Shown here in pieces: positions 15,561-24,999 of a stretch of DNA of 64,000 nt. Source of the DNA: Armatimonadota bacterium (lineage in GTDB: Bacteria; Armatimonadota; Fimbriimonadia; Fimbriimonadales; Fimbriimonadaceae); assembly GCA_025360125.1 (NCBI GenBank), contig JANYCU010000016.1:1-64000 (forward strand). Reading direction: 5' to 3'. The stretch's first letter is position 1, and each line of letters opens with the position of its first letter. Below the pieces are notes generated by a model. It saw only the letters and a list, made by a program, of their open reading frames with translations, was not told the DNA's origin and searched no databases. A program made the translations under genes and the position numbers.

Positions 15561-17774
15561 GTGTCCGGTGTTATGAGTCAGGGACTTGAAACAGAAGTTC
15601 AATACGTCAAGGGGGTCGGTCCCCGCGTGGCTGCGCTGTATAAAAAAATCGGAGTCGCGACGGCAGAAGACATCTTGTTTCACTTGCCTCGGCGGTATCA
15701 GGATCGCCGAAACATCCCGCCTATTTCAAAGGCCCGTCCGGGCGAAGTTGTCACCATTCGAGGTCGGGTTCGAAGGGTAGAGGCGAGACCTATTGGCGGA
15801 GGGCGAGTGTTGTTAAAAGCGATTGTCGAAGACTCATCGGGGGCCATCTGCCTGACATGGTTCAACCAACCATGGGTGAAAAAGCAACTCGAAGAAGCGG
15901 ACCAAATCATCGCTTACGGCTTGGTCAAAGCAGGAGCGAACCTCGATGAAATGAGTTCTCCGGAGTGGGAAGCGATCGAAGCTGACGATGATGGTGAGGC
16001 GTTTGCCCAAATCGTTCCCGTTTATCCGCTCACCGACGGGCTTCAACAAAAGACCGCTCGAAACGCCGCTCGGTCAGCACTCGATAATTTCCTCTACGCC
16101 GTCGAGGACCCGCTTCCGCCGTCACTGTTGCAGAGCCAAAAACTGCGGGACCTCCAGTGGTGCTTGCGTCAAATCCATCATCCCGACAGTGAAGAATCTC
16201 GGATTCAGGCGCGCCGCCGCATTGTGTTCGAAGAATTTCTCTATATGCAACTGGAACTGGCAATGCGACGAGCCGCGACGCAGCAAGAACTCGGAATCGC
16301 GTTCCCAATCGCTGCCCTCGAAGCGGGGGAGATTCCAATGGTTCGCGAAGACGTTTCCGAATATGACGTGAAGACAAAACGGACTGCTTCAGTCTCGACT
16401 CCTCAAGATTTGTTCTTCAAAGTTGAGTCGGAAAAGCGGGAAGGAGAACCGCTTTGGCAACAAATAGAGCGAATGTTGCCATTCGAAATGACTGGAGCCC
16501 AAAGCCGAGTCGTTCGCGAAGTTCTCAGCGATATGGCGTTACCTCACCCGATGAACCGCCTTGTGCAGGGCGACGTTGGCTCCGGAAAAACTGCTGTTGC
16601 CGCGGCGTGCATGCTCGCGGCGGTGCGCAGTGGCTATCAATGCGCGCTTATGGCACCGACCGAAATCCTTGCGGAGCAACACTTCAAAAATCTCAAAAAT
16701 TATTTCGAACCGCTCGGAATTCATGTCGAACTCCTGGTCGGAAAACTAGGAAGTAAGGACCGCAAAAACGCCTATCAGAAGATCGAAAGCGGTGCAGCTC
16801 AAGTTGCAGTTGGTACACACGCGATCATTCAAGAAGGCGTCAAATTTCAAAGCCTTGGTTTCGTCGTGGTCGATGAGCAGCACCGATTTGGCGTTCTCCA
16901 GCGCAAAGCAATTCGTGATAAGGGTTTTGGAAATCCTGATGTTCTCGTCATGACCGCGACTCCGATTCCGAGAACGCTAACCATGACCATTTTCGGCGAT
17001 CTGGATATTTCGATCATCGACGAACTCCCGCCCGGGCGTAAGGCGATCAAGACCCACTATAAACGTCCGTTCGAGCGGGAATCGGTTTACAACAAGGTCA
17101 AGGAACTCGTTCAACAGGGTCGGCAAGCCTATGTCGTTTGCCCGATGGTGAGCGAAAACGAGAAGATGATGGCACAGGCGGCCGAAGAGCTTTATTCGCA
17201 ACTTAGCACTGGAGCGTTTTCCGAATTCCGAGTTGGCCTCCTCCACGGACAGATGAAGTCAGCGATGAAGGATGAAGTCATGGCCGCTTTCCGAAAAGGC
17301 GAGATTGATATTTTGGTCGCGACCACCGTCATCGAAGTTGGCGTCGATGTTCCAAACGCGTCCGTTATGGTCATCGAGGACGCAAATCGTTTTGGCTTAG
17401 CCCAACTGCATCAACTCCGAGGTAGAGTCGGTCGTGGCGAGTTTCAGTCGTTCTGCATCCTCATTTCCGATGCCAAGTCCGAAGAGGTAATGCGCCGAAT
17501 GGACATCATGGTGAGTACCACCGATGGGTTCAAAATCGCTGAGGAGGATCTCGAAATCCGAGGCCCGGGCAACATCGCCGGAACCGACCAAAGTGGCTCA
17601 CTTGACTTCAAGGTCGCCGACCTTCTACAAGATTCAAAGCTCCTTGAAGTGGCAAGGCAAGCCGCCTTACGAATCATCGAGAAAGACCCAAATTTGAATG
17701 GCGCCGAGTGGACCAAGGTGCGGCATCGAATCAAACAGCGAAGGTCTGACGTCGCGTTGATCACGGTTTCTTGA
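15561..17774 (+). CDS. recG: ATP-dependent DNA helicase RecG
   Basis: RecG remodels stalled replication forks and branches Holliday junctions. The N-terminal wedge/OB region is present (YVKGVGPRVAALYKKIGV, VVTIRGRVRRVEARP). Helicase motif I is GDVGSGKTAVA (about 335-345), motif II DEQHRFGVLQR (about 438), motif III TATPIPRTL, and the C-terminal TRG region holds the motif VGVDVPNASVMVIEDANRFG then LHQLRGRVGRG. At 737 residues the length is normal. GTG at 15561 is chosen for its -10 spacing; an ATG four codons later is an alternative. Confidence 0.96.
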   Translation: MSGVMSQGLETEVQYVKGVGPRVAALYKKIGVATAEDILFHLPRRYQDRRNIPPISKARPGEVVTIRGRVRRVEARPIGGGRVLLKAIVEDSSGAICLTWFNQPWVKKQLEEADQIIAYGLVKAGANLDEMSSPEWEAIEADDDGEAFAQIVPVYPLTDGLQQKTARNAARSALDNFLYAVEDPLPPSLLQSQKLRDLQWCLRQIHHPDSEESRIQARRRIVFEEFLYMQLELAMRRAATQQELGIAFPIAALEAGEIPMVREDVSEYDVKTKRTASVSTPQDLFFKVESEKREGEPLWQQIERMLPFEMTGAQSRVVREVLSDMALPHPMNRLVQGDVGSGKTAVAAACMLAAVRSGYQCALMAPTEILAEQHFKNLKNYFEPLGIHVELLVGKLGSKDRKNAYQKIESGAAQVAVGTHAIIQEGVKFQSLGFVVVDEQHRFGVLQRKAIRDKGFGNPDVLVMTATPIPRTLTMTIFGDLDISIIDELPPGRKAIKTHYKRPFERESVYNKVKELVQQGRQAYVVCPMVSENEKMMAQAAEELYSQLSTGAFSEFRVGLLHGQMKSAMKDEVMAAFRKGEIDILVATTVIEVGVDVPNASVMVIEDANRFGLAQLHQLRGRVGRGEFQSFCILISDAKSEEVMRRMDIMVSTTDGFKIAEEDLEIRGPGNIAGTDQSGSLDFKVADLLQDSKLLEVARQAALRIIEKDPNLNGAEWTKVRHRIKQRRSDVALITVS

Positions 17775-17808
17775 TGGCTTTCGGCTGACGGCTGACGGTC
17801 CTCTGTTC

Positions 17809-17814
17809 TATAAT
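17809..17814 (+). promoter_or_regulatory. -10 box of a leaderless rhodanese promoter
   Basis: A perfect TATAAT ends 5 bases before the ATG at 17820. A CTGACG about 18 bases upstream (17785-17790) could be the -35. Confidence 0.6.
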
Positions 17815-17819
17815 TGGGT

Positions 17820-18146
17820 ATGAACGAAGTACCAGTCATTTCCCCCGTTGAACTCAGATCGGAGCTTGACGCCGGGGTAGACCTGTTGCTAGTCGATGTT
17901 CGAGAACCCGATGAACTCGAAATAAGCGTCCTCCCCAATGTCGTCCACATCCCTATGGATGATCTCGCTTCGAGATTCGAAGAAATTCCGAAAGATGCCA
18001 ATATTGTGATGATCTGCCGAACCGGAAATCGAAGTGGCAAAACAACCGACTTCTTATTGCAACAAGGTTATACCAATGTAAGAAACTTGGCGACCGGAAT
18101 GAATGGATACGCAACCACAGTCGACTATACGATGAAAACATATTAA
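17820..18146 (+). CDS. Rhodanese-like sulfurtransferase domain protein
   Basis: A single-domain, 108-residue rhodanese. It has the LLLVDVREPDELEISVLPN strand/helix pattern, the IPMDDL segment and the catalytic loop CRTGNRSGK (Cys near residue 74), followed by the typical GYTNVRNLATGMNGY end. These proteins carry persulfide on the active-site cysteine and pass sulfur to acceptors; the partner is unknown. The ATG at 17820 fits the TATAAT spacing better than a GTG two codons earlier, which lies inside the -10 box. Confidence 0.92.
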   Translation: MNEVPVISPVELRSELDAGVDLLLVDVREPDELEISVLPNVVHIPMDDLASRFEEIPKDANIVMICRTGNRSGKTTDFLLQQGYTNVRNLATGMNGYATTVDYTMKTY

Positions 18147-18175
18147 CAAAGAGTTATTATCAGATAAAAATAAGT

Positions 18176-18181
18176 TACAAT
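18176..18181 (+). promoter_or_regulatory. -10 box upstream of the TPR/zinc-ribbon gene
   Basis: TACAAT ends 7 bases before the ATG at 18189. Confidence 0.45.
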
Positions 18182-18188
18182 CGTCGGA

Positions 18189-19313
18189 ATGGATCCCGAA
18201 CTGCAGTCTCAACTGGATGAAGCAAATGCACTGCTGTCGCAGCGTAAGTACGACGAAGTAGCGCAATTCGTTCAACCGCTTCTGATCCGAGATACGGGGG
18301 GGCAAGCCCAGCGGTTGTTCGGAATGTCCCAGCTAGGCCTCGGCAAATTCCAAGAAGCAGTCCATATCCTCATGTCTGCGGCTCAATTAATGCCGAACGA
18401 TCCTACAGTTGCATTTGCCCTCGGCAACGCGATGAGCCAAAACGGCCAAACCGAAGGAGCTCGTGCATCCTTCGAGCGAGCGTTAGGCCTCAATCCTAGT
18501 CATCCCGGAGCTCAGCTCGGTTACCTCAATAGTAGCAAGACCCTTGCCGACCAAGCCGAGGCAAAGAACCCGATGAAGGCTATCGAGTGGCTCTATGGGC
18601 CGTGGCAAATGGACACGACCAATATTGAACTTGGACAACGTATTCTCGACATCTATATCAAGAACGGCTGGAATGATTCCGCCCGACAATTTGTCGATTT
18701 GATGCCCGCCCGCATCAAGAATTCCGACACCGTCGTCGCAAAGCTCAAAGCCTTGCCGTTCGATGCTCCGCCGATCGACATGTCAAATATCCCCGGCGTA
18801 ACGACGACGGGTGGTCCAGCGCCGACATTCGAAGCTTGTCCATTTTGCAAGCAACAAATCATGTCGGGTCTCTTCCAATGTCCCCATTGCAAGATGTCCA
18901 TCCGCGCCCAGCGAAACATGCCGGGCGGCAACTATAAGCCCGAATGGCAAGAAGTCACGCTCAACATTACGTGTTGGATCGGTATAGCTCTCGGTGCATT
19001 CATGTTTCTCTCCGTTTTCTTATTGCATGCCCAGGCAACGACCGCGGGGTCGTTCTCGCTCCTCGTGGGGGGAGTGATTGTCGTCTCAAATATCTTGATT
19101 CTGAATCGGAACGATACGTGGATGGCGGTCTCCAAAATCCTCTATATCATCAGCGCAATGAGAAGTGTGACGTGCGGCTGTCTATCATTTAGCTCGATGG
19201 GCAAAGTCTATGGGGAAACTCGCCAAGCCATGATGATTGAATTCATTATTCTCATGATTGTCGGCGCTTATAGCGGCCTCATGGCCTACCTTCTCAACCA
19301 CGAAGGGGAATAG
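18189..19313 (+). CDS. TPR, zinc-ribbon and multi-pass membrane protein
   Basis: The 374-residue protein has three parts. Residues 1-190 are TPR repeats (ALLSQRKYDEVAQFVQPLL, AFALGNAMSQNGQTEGARAS, WNDSARQFVDLMP). A zinc ribbon CPFCKQQIMSG...CPHCK follows at about 218-237. Four hydrophobic helices complete it (ITCWIGIALGAFMFLSVFLL, SLLVGGVIVVSNILIL, a helix around 315-335, and MIEFIILMIVGAYSGLMAYL). The soluble part would face the cytoplasm. This layout suggests a membrane-anchored adaptor; I do not recognise a characterised member. It has its own leaderless-type promoter and stands alone. Confidence 0.75.
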   Translation: MDPELQSQLDEANALLSQRKYDEVAQFVQPLLIRDTGGQAQRLFGMSQLGLGKFQEAVHILMSAAQLMPNDPTVAFALGNAMSQNGQTEGARASFERALGLNPSHPGAQLGYLNSSKTLADQAEAKNPMKAIEWLYGPWQMDTTNIELGQRILDIYIKNGWNDSARQFVDLMPARIKNSDTVVAKLKALPFDAPPIDMSNIPGVTTTGGPAPTFEACPFCKQQIMSGLFQCPHCKMSIRAQRNMPGGNYKPEWQEVTLNITCWIGIALGAFMFLSVFLLHAQATTAGSFSLLVGGVIVVSNILILNRNDTWMAVSKILYIISAMRSVTCGCLSFSSMGKVYGETRQAMMIEFIILMIVGAYSGLMAYLLNHEGE

Positions 19314-19409
19314 CCGTTTGCCGTCAGCCGAAAATCGAGTGATGCGAGCCGCTAGCTGAAACGAACATTTCCAATACTCATCTTGCTCACTGCACGTCAT
19401 AAAGGTGAG

Positions 19410-20789
19410 ATGATCCTCGCATCCTTCCTCATGACTGCAGTCATGCCTAAGTCCAGGGTCGTAATCATCTCGCCCCAAGAATCGGCTCTGGACTACTCAA
19501 ACAGTTTAGGGAACAGTGACCTCCCGCCGACTGGAAAGAAGAGCGAGCGAAAGACCTATCTCATCAACGACGGCCCCTACGCCAGGCAAGAGATCGCGGG
19601 CGTGTTACCATTCGTGGAGAGCACCAAAGTCGAATTCGTCGTTCGATTTAACGAGGACAAGACAATCACGGCATGGCGACCAGATGGAACTCTGATTCAG
19701 GGCGTTAAAATGCCCTTGGAGAAGTTCTTGCCCGCGTTTGACTATTCTCCATACGGAGACACTATAGTCGTCTGGAGTCAGTCAACATTCAGCCCATACC
19801 AAAACGTCTTGCATTCTGAACCAGAACATATTCATATTACGGAAGAACGTTACTTTGAAAGTTTCCTGTTTGCCTACGCAACAGTCGCGTCATTTTGGGA
19901 AGGCAAGAGTTATGTTGTCTGGAGTGACTTTGAGAAGCCGAAGTCAGCCATGATCAATGTTCCATTTCAAATCGACTTTTGCCACGAGAGTGTTGGATCA
20001 CTTCCCCTCAGAGTCGGAGCTTCCTGTATTGTCGATGGATCCAATTTTGAAATCTTAAATCTTCGAGATGTCGTGGGAGATGGCACCAAAGCAATCGTTG
20101 ATATCCGTCAGCACCCCGAACTCCCTAAGCGGCAATTCCTCACAATGCCCGAGGTGGATTGGCGTGACCAAATTGCAAAATATGGAATGCCTTCTCTCAC
20201 GGCTAAAACGAGGAATCCACACTTTGAACTAGGCTACTGGGGGGAAAAAGTGGCCGGAGAGGACATGATGTATTCCGCCAGTGGAGAGATTCCATTCGAT
20301 CATTGGAAACGAATTCGAATTGACAAGCTGATCCACTTGACGGGGTATTTCGGCCAAATTGCGATGCGCCCCAAGATCACTCTTGTCAAGCCAGGACGGA
20401 GAGCTGCCCAAGCCGTCGATCTCCATCTTCGGGCCATCTGGTACCAGGCCCCAATGAGCTGCCGATACATTCCGGGATACGACGAAGAGCCTGAAACTAT
20501 GCCCGCCCGCAAATACAAAGTGGCTTGCGGCGGCTCTGAGTACATTATCCTGAATCGACACTTTGGCGCGTCTAAGTCACATTTCAGTCACGAAGTCTAC
20601 AAGGTGAATGGCAAGGAAAGAGAAGCAGACCTAGTTGACGTTTGGGTGCCAGGAAACTTCGACCAAGAGCGATTCACGGTCGATGAGAAGACCCATACCC
20701 TCCGATGCGAAGGCAGAATGCTCAATGTTCGTCATTCGCCAAAGTGGGAACTGCTTGGAGCCTATCAAGACGGAAAAGTGATTCCATAG
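19410..20789 (+). CDS. Hypothetical protein with possible signal sequence
   Basis: A 459-residue protein beginning MILASFLMTAVMPKSRVVII, which could be a short signal or anchor. The rest is predominantly beta-rich and soluble, with many Trp and Tyr (VVWSQSTFSPYQN, FWEGKSYVVWSDFEKPK, YEFKHWKR-like DHWKRIRIDKL). No catalytic signature is visible. AAAGGTGAG directly precedes the ATG at 19410; a TTG nine codons upstream is possible. It is followed by the HEAT-repeat gene on the same strand after 88 bases. Function unknown. Confidence 0.6.
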   Translation: MILASFLMTAVMPKSRVVIISPQESALDYSNSLGNSDLPPTGKKSERKTYLINDGPYARQEIAGVLPFVESTKVEFVVRFNEDKTITAWRPDGTLIQGVKMPLEKFLPAFDYSPYGDTIVVWSQSTFSPYQNVLHSEPEHIHITEERYFESFLFAYATVASFWEGKSYVVWSDFEKPKSAMINVPFQIDFCHESVGSLPLRVGASCIVDGSNFEILNLRDVVGDGTKAIVDIRQHPELPKRQFLTMPEVDWRDQIAKYGMPSLTAKTRNPHFELGYWGEKVAGEDMMYSASGEIPFDHWKRIRIDKLIHLTGYFGQIAMRPKITLVKPGRRAAQAVDLHLRAIWYQAPMSCRYIPGYDEEPETMPARKYKVACGGSEYIILNRHFGASKSHFSHEVYKVNGKEREADLVDVWVPGNFDQERFTVDEKTHTLRCEGRMLNVRHSPKWELLGAYQDGKVIP

Positions 20790-20877
20790 AAAGCTTGTCA
20801 AATCATTGGCGAAACGATTGAGACGCTGTCGGGTAACCGCTTGGAGTATCATCCGTCAAACCTTCGAGGGGTTGAAG

Positions 20878-22380
20878 ATGAAGGTTAGTTTTGTTATCGT
20901 TATTGCATCGTTGATGGGATTTGCCGCTGGTCAGAACCAGATCAATCAAACGCGATCTAACCAATCTCGCGTCGACTACATCCGCCTTCTCGGAAAAGAA
21001 AAACCCGATGCGTCATTGCTTCGCGATTTGATGGATGCCATTTCAGCCAAGGACCAGTCGGTCCGCCTGGAAGCCCTGCGCGTTTGGCAACTAGTGGGCA
21101 AAGATTATTACCAGCTGATTTCATCGAATTTACAAACAAGGGAAGATAATCAGGCCCACCAAAATTGGCAGCAACAACTCATCAGCAAGATTGAACCGAG
21201 GCCCGATGATAGCGTCGAGGTTACAAAAGAATCGGTCAGAACGATGTGCGGCATGGGACGGACGGCTGAGTCGATTTGCCCTCCGATGTTTAGATGTGGA
21301 TTGAGGGGCGGGAAATCGCTCTCAGATTTGGTCACGGAAAAGCTGACTGTTTGGGGGCATTTACATCCGGATCACTTAGCTGAACTTCTTGAAGATACAA
21401 ATCCTGACGTTGTTTTGAATGCTTGGCAGGGCCTGGAGACCGCTCGGCAAAAGGAGCAACTTACCCATGCCACAGTAATGATCAATCGATCCGACTGGCA
21501 ATCAAGAGCGGTTGGTGCCTATATGATCTCGGGCGCTTGGCCCGAGAAGGCGGTGGATTTGTTGGTGCCGATGCTCGATGATGCCGATAAGAAAGTTCAC
21601 ATGACTGCCCACGCTAATATTTTCTTCAGCATGTCCGATCAGCAAGCATTCGACATATTGGCGAACAATCTCCTTTCGATCAATCTGAGAAAAATGGCGG
21701 TAGAGCATCTGAGGATCAAACCATCATCCAGAAAGGAACAACTCCTGAGAAAATTGATCTATTCGCCGGAGGAACCGATTCGTATAGAAGCAGTTGCGGC
21801 CTTCTTTGTGAATGACGAAAAGAAGGATCCAGTACTCCTTTTGAAACTTCAATCCGATCCGTCAAAGGTCATTCACAAAATGGCTTTGGAGATCGGTGCA
21901 AGGGCCGAAATGACCGAATTGTTACCGTTCGTCAAGGACGGACTTCTGTCTTCGGATCCAGAGAGGCGCGGATTGGCGCTTTGGGCTGCTGGCAAAGTTC
22001 CCAATGGAGGTGATCTATCTCGTGAAATGGTGCGGGCAGTCGAGCTTGGCATCGACTTTAACTACACAACTTATCCTGCTTTTGACGATCCGCGATTTAA
22101 AGGATTGCTTGAGTATTGTCTTAATTCTAAAATAGCCCAGGTTCGAAATCTTGTCCAGCTCCGCTACGAGCATGAATTGACCGGGCCATTCCCTAAGGAC
22201 ATTATTCTTCGATTGGCAAATGATGAGGACCCTTTTGTTTCCGAATCGATGATCGAGAAGCTGGCCAAAATTCCCGACTCTTGGGCTCACGAAGCCCTGC
22301 TTGATTTTGCAAAATCGAAGGATCTGTCAAAGCAACGCGCGGCCATTCGTGCCTTGGGAACCGGGGAGAAGTCAAAGTAG
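20878..22380 (+). CDS. Secreted HEAT/armadillo-repeat protein
   Basis: The 500-residue product has a signal peptide (MKVSFVIVIASLMGFAAGQ) followed by repeated helix pairs of HEAT type: QSVRLEALRVWQLVG, NPDVVLNAWQGLETA, KKVHMTAHANIFFSM, EPIRIEAVAAFFVND, SDPERRGLALWAAGK, KQRAAIRALGTG. A cysteine-containing insert (CGMGRTAESICPPMFRCG) lies near residues 125-142. Such repeats serve as protein-protein scaffolds in the periplasm or outside the cell; no partner is indicated. The GAGGGG sequence upstream supports the ATG at 20878. It is convergent with miaB, 29 bases away. Confidence 0.75.
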   Translation: MKVSFVIVIASLMGFAAGQNQINQTRSNQSRVDYIRLLGKEKPDASLLRDLMDAISAKDQSVRLEALRVWQLVGKDYYQLISSNLQTREDNQAHQNWQQQLISKIEPRPDDSVEVTKESVRTMCGMGRTAESICPPMFRCGLRGGKSLSDLVTEKLTVWGHLHPDHLAELLEDTNPDVVLNAWQGLETARQKEQLTHATVMINRSDWQSRAVGAYMISGAWPEKAVDLLVPMLDDADKKVHMTAHANIFFSMSDQQAFDILANNLLSINLRKMAVEHLRIKPSSRKEQLLRKLIYSPEEPIRIEAVAAFFVNDEKKDPVLLLKLQSDPSKVIHKMALEIGARAEMTELLPFVKDGLLSSDPERRGLALWAAGKVPNGGDLSREMVRAVELGIDFNYTTYPAFDDPRFKGLLEYCLNSKIAQVRNLVQLRYEHELTGPFPKDIILRLANDEDPFVSESMIEKLAKIPDSWAHEALLDFAKSKDLSKQRAAIRALGTGEKSK

Positions 22381-22409
22381 CTATCCAGGAAACGGGTTTG
22401 GCACTTTGT

Positions 22410-23795
22410 CTATATCAACTCAGCAACCAAGCCGGCTCGGAGTCCTTTAGTCGCTTTTACTTTGGCAATTCGCCCGATTCGATCGGGTGGACCTTCAAGT
22501 TGGATGAGTCGGAAGCATCGGCTAAATCCCTGAACCATCGCCTTATTCTTGTTAGTCTGGCTCTCGATCAGAACCTCGAATTCTTTGCCAACCTGCGCCT
22601 GGTTAATTTCAGCCATGATGCCGTTCTGCAGAGTGATCAATTCATTGATTCGGTGTTTTTTGACATCAGGAGCGATCTGATCGTCCCACGTTCCCGCCGG
22701 AGTGCCTGGTCGTGGGGAGTAGGCAAACATATACGCGCCATCAAAACGGAAATCCCGAACCGCTTGCAACGTGCCCTGATATTCTTCCTCAGTTTCACCC
22801 GGGAATCCAACGATCAAATCGGTGGAAATCGAGCATGAAGGGATGGACTCCCGAACTTCGGCAACAATGTCAGAAAAGCTCTCCAACGTGTACAGCCGTT
22901 TCATCCGCTTCAACTCACTATTTGAACCAGCCTGCAACGGCATATGGACTTGTTCCATCACTTGCGGAATGTCACGAATGGCCTGGATAACATCGCTTTT
23001 AAAGTCCCGAGGATATGGCGACGTAAAGCGAATTCGCTCGATGCCGTCCACCTTTGAAACCAGGTACAAAAGCTCCGAAAAGGGAACCTTGCCTTCGAGC
23101 ATATTCTTGCCGTACGAATTCACGGTCTGACCAAGCAATGTGACCTCTTTAGTTCCCGTATCAGCAAGTCGACGCACTTCGTCGAGAATATCAGCGGTCG
23201 GCCTTGAGCGTTCTCGACCACGAGTGGTCGGCACAATACAAAAGGTACAAAACTTATCGCAGCCGTACTGGATCGGCACATAGGCTTTTAGCTTAGCTTC
23301 ACGTCCAACGTGCCGAATCGGCATGTCCGAAACGATTGCCCCGCTCCGTTCAGGCAAGTCAAGGCGGACCTGAAAAGCCTGGTTCAACATCGCTTCTTGG
23401 ACCAATACAGGAATCTCGGAAAGATTTCCCGTTCCAACAACAAAATCGACATGGGGCGCACGTTGGTGGATTTCTTTTGCCCGGAGTTGAGCCATGCACC
23501 CGCACACTCCGATTACCGTATCAGGTCGAGCCCGCTTGACGAAAGCCAGTTCACCAAGCATCGAAAATGCTTTATCCTCTGGCTTCTTGCGAACCGAACA
23601 AGTGTTGAGCAGAATGACCTGGGCCTCGCCAATCGAATCAGAAGGCGTGAGGCCAATTTGCTCGAGGTACAGGGCCATTTGCTCGCTGTCCTCTTCGTTC
23701 ATCTGACAACCCCAAGTCTGCACAAAGTAAGTGGCCTTTCTCGGTTTGGGCCGCTCAGAAAGGGTCAAACTTTGTCGGGTTAAAGTTGTGGACAT
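22410..23795 (-). CDS. miaB: tRNA-2-methylthio-N6-dimethylallyladenosine synthase
   Basis: A radical-SAM methylthiotransferase that converts i6A37 to ms2i6A37 in tRNAs reading UNN codons. The N-terminal cluster cysteines are in VQTWGCQMNEEDSEQ, LLNTCSVRKK and VCGCMAQL. The radical-SAM CxxxCxxC is GCDKFCTFCIVP, and a C-terminal TRAM domain (FEVLIESQTN...KVKATKGLRAGLVAELI) is present. The 461-residue length is standard. The ATG at 23795 gives SLTLSERPKPRKATYFVQT ahead of the first domain. It is divergent from the VKOR-DsbA gene. Confidence 0.96.
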   Translation of the reverse strand: MSTTLTRQSLTLSERPKPRKATYFVQTWGCQMNEEDSEQMALYLEQIGLTPSDSIGEAQVILLNTCSVRKKPEDKAFSMLGELAFVKRARPDTVIGVCGCMAQLRAKEIHQRAPHVDFVVGTGNLSEIPVLVQEAMLNQAFQVRLDLPERSGAIVSDMPIRHVGREAKLKAYVPIQYGCDKFCTFCIVPTTRGRERSRPTADILDEVRRLADTGTKEVTLLGQTVNSYGKNMLEGKVPFSELLYLVSKVDGIERIRFTSPYPRDFKSDVIQAIRDIPQVMEQVHMPLQAGSNSELKRMKRLYTLESFSDIVAEVRESIPSCSISTDLIVGFPGETEEEYQGTLQAVRDFRFDGAYMFAYSPRPGTPAGTWDDQIAPDVKKHRINELITLQNGIMAEINQAQVGKEFEVLIESQTNKNKAMVQGFSRCFRLIQLEGPPDRIGRIAKVKATKGLRAGLVAELI

Positions 23796-23853
23796 TGGGA
23801 ACTTCTAGGATACCTGCTAGGTTCATTTCTGCATGACAGCCCTCGCAAAACCG

Positions 23854-23859
23854 TATACT
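23854..23859 (+). promoter_or_regulatory. -10 box of the VKOR-DsbA gene
   Basis: TATACT ends 6 bases before the GTG at 23866. This decides the start against an ATG at 23833 that would lie upstream of the promoter. Confidence 0.55.
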
Positions 23860-23865
23860 CAAGGG

Positions 23866-24999
23866 GTGAGTACGGTAACTCTCAACAGAATCCTCATTCT
23901 TTTCGGCGCAATTGGCCTTTTTGTGGCCAGCGTATTGTCGTCCGAAACGCTTTTGCACAAAACTATTCCTTGCACAGCTGGTGGTGGATGTGCCGCCGTT
24001 GCCCACAGTGAATATTCCAAGTTCATGGGGACTCCAGTCGCGTACTTTGGATTCGTTGGCTACCTCATCTTGACGGCAATCGCGGTCACGAGAGGCATGA
24101 CTGGAAAATACGACTCACGGCTCTTCACTATCGGCGGATATGGATTCTCTGCGGTCGGAATGATCGCCAGCATTTACCTTCAGTACATCAGCTTTACGGT
24201 CATTGGACAAAAGTGTGCTTGGTGCATCGCTTCCGCAATCGACATGATTTTGACATTCGTGGTCTACACCCTCATGTTTAGCCGTTTGGGCGTTGAAGAA
24301 TTGGCCGAGCCGCCTGCCAAAGATGTTCGAGTCCTTTTTCAGGGTCTAGCCGCGGTAATGCTGGCGATGGTTGCCGCATCCGTTGTCATTTTCCGAAGTC
24401 CCGAAAGCAATGCCATTGTGCTCAAAGACGAAGTGGTCAGCCGATTGGTTCCTGAGCCAAGAAGCCTCCGAAACCAACTTGGCCCCGACGATGCTCCCGT
24501 TACCCTGATCGAATACGCCGACCTTTGCTGTCCCCAATGCCGCGAAGCATTTCCCAAGATTCATGAACTCATCGGTAAGTATCCTGGCCGAATTCGAATC
24601 GTGTATCGTCACTTCCCAATCTTTAACCTTCCGGGTCACGAGATGTCAACTTATGCGATCATGGCTTCAGAAATCGCCGCTCAAAAAGGGAAGTTCTGGC
24701 AGTTTGCCGACGCGTTTGTTGCGCCTCAAGAAGCACCACGAACCCAAGAAGGGGTTAATGAAATTGCCCAGACGGTTGGAGTTACTGCCGCAGAAATCGT
24801 CGCAGCTAGTCAGGACACCTCGTCGCAGCCGAACATGAATTTAGCTCGGGACTTCAAGGAAGCGCTCGAAGTCTTCGACATTAAGAGCACGCCAACTTTT
24901 ATGCTCTACGTAAAAGGAAAGCCCGTTAAAAAAATGTTGCTGATGGGAATGCTGGCCGAACTCGAGACACCTGAATATCAGAGCCTGCTAAAGCCGTGA
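23866..24999 (+). CDS. VKOR-DsbA fusion, disulfide bond formation protein
   Basis: The 377-residue fusion joins an inner-membrane vitamin-K-epoxide-reductase domain to an extracytoplasmic DsbA-like thioredoxin domain. Together they would oxidise exported protein thiols and pass the electrons to quinone. The VKOR half (about 1-150) has four to five membrane helices, the loop cysteines of CTAGGGC (near 33-39) and the active-site CAWC (Cys117, Cys120). After another membrane anchor, the thioredoxin half carries CPQC (Cys222-Cys225), cis-Pro in [10 protein letters not shown] and the FRHFP-like YRHFPIF. Its stop codon overlaps the mnmA start by 4 bases. Confidence 0.93.
   Translation: MSTVTLNRILILFGAIGLFVASVLSSETLLHKTIPCTAGGGCAAVAHSEYSKFMGTPVAYFGFVGYLILTAIAVTRGMTGKYDSRLFTIGGYGFSAVGMIASIYLQYISFTVIGQKCAWCIASAIDMILTFVVYTLMFSRLGVEELAEPPAKDVRVLFQGLAAVMLAMVAASVVIFRSPESNAIVLKDEVVSRLVPEPRSLRNQLGPDDAPVTLIEYADLCCPQCREAFPKIHELIGKYPGRIRIVYRHFPIFNLPGHEMSTYAIMASEIAAQKGKFWQFADAFVAPQEAPRTQEGVNEIAQTVGVTAAEIVAASQDTSSQPNMNLARDFKEALEVFDIKSTPTFMLYVKGKPVKKMLLMGMLAELETPEYQSLLKP

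Noticed and set aside
23833-23865. ATG start for the VKOR-DsbA gene
   Set aside because: It would place the -10 box TATACT inside the coding region; the GTG at 23866 matches the spacing of other genes.
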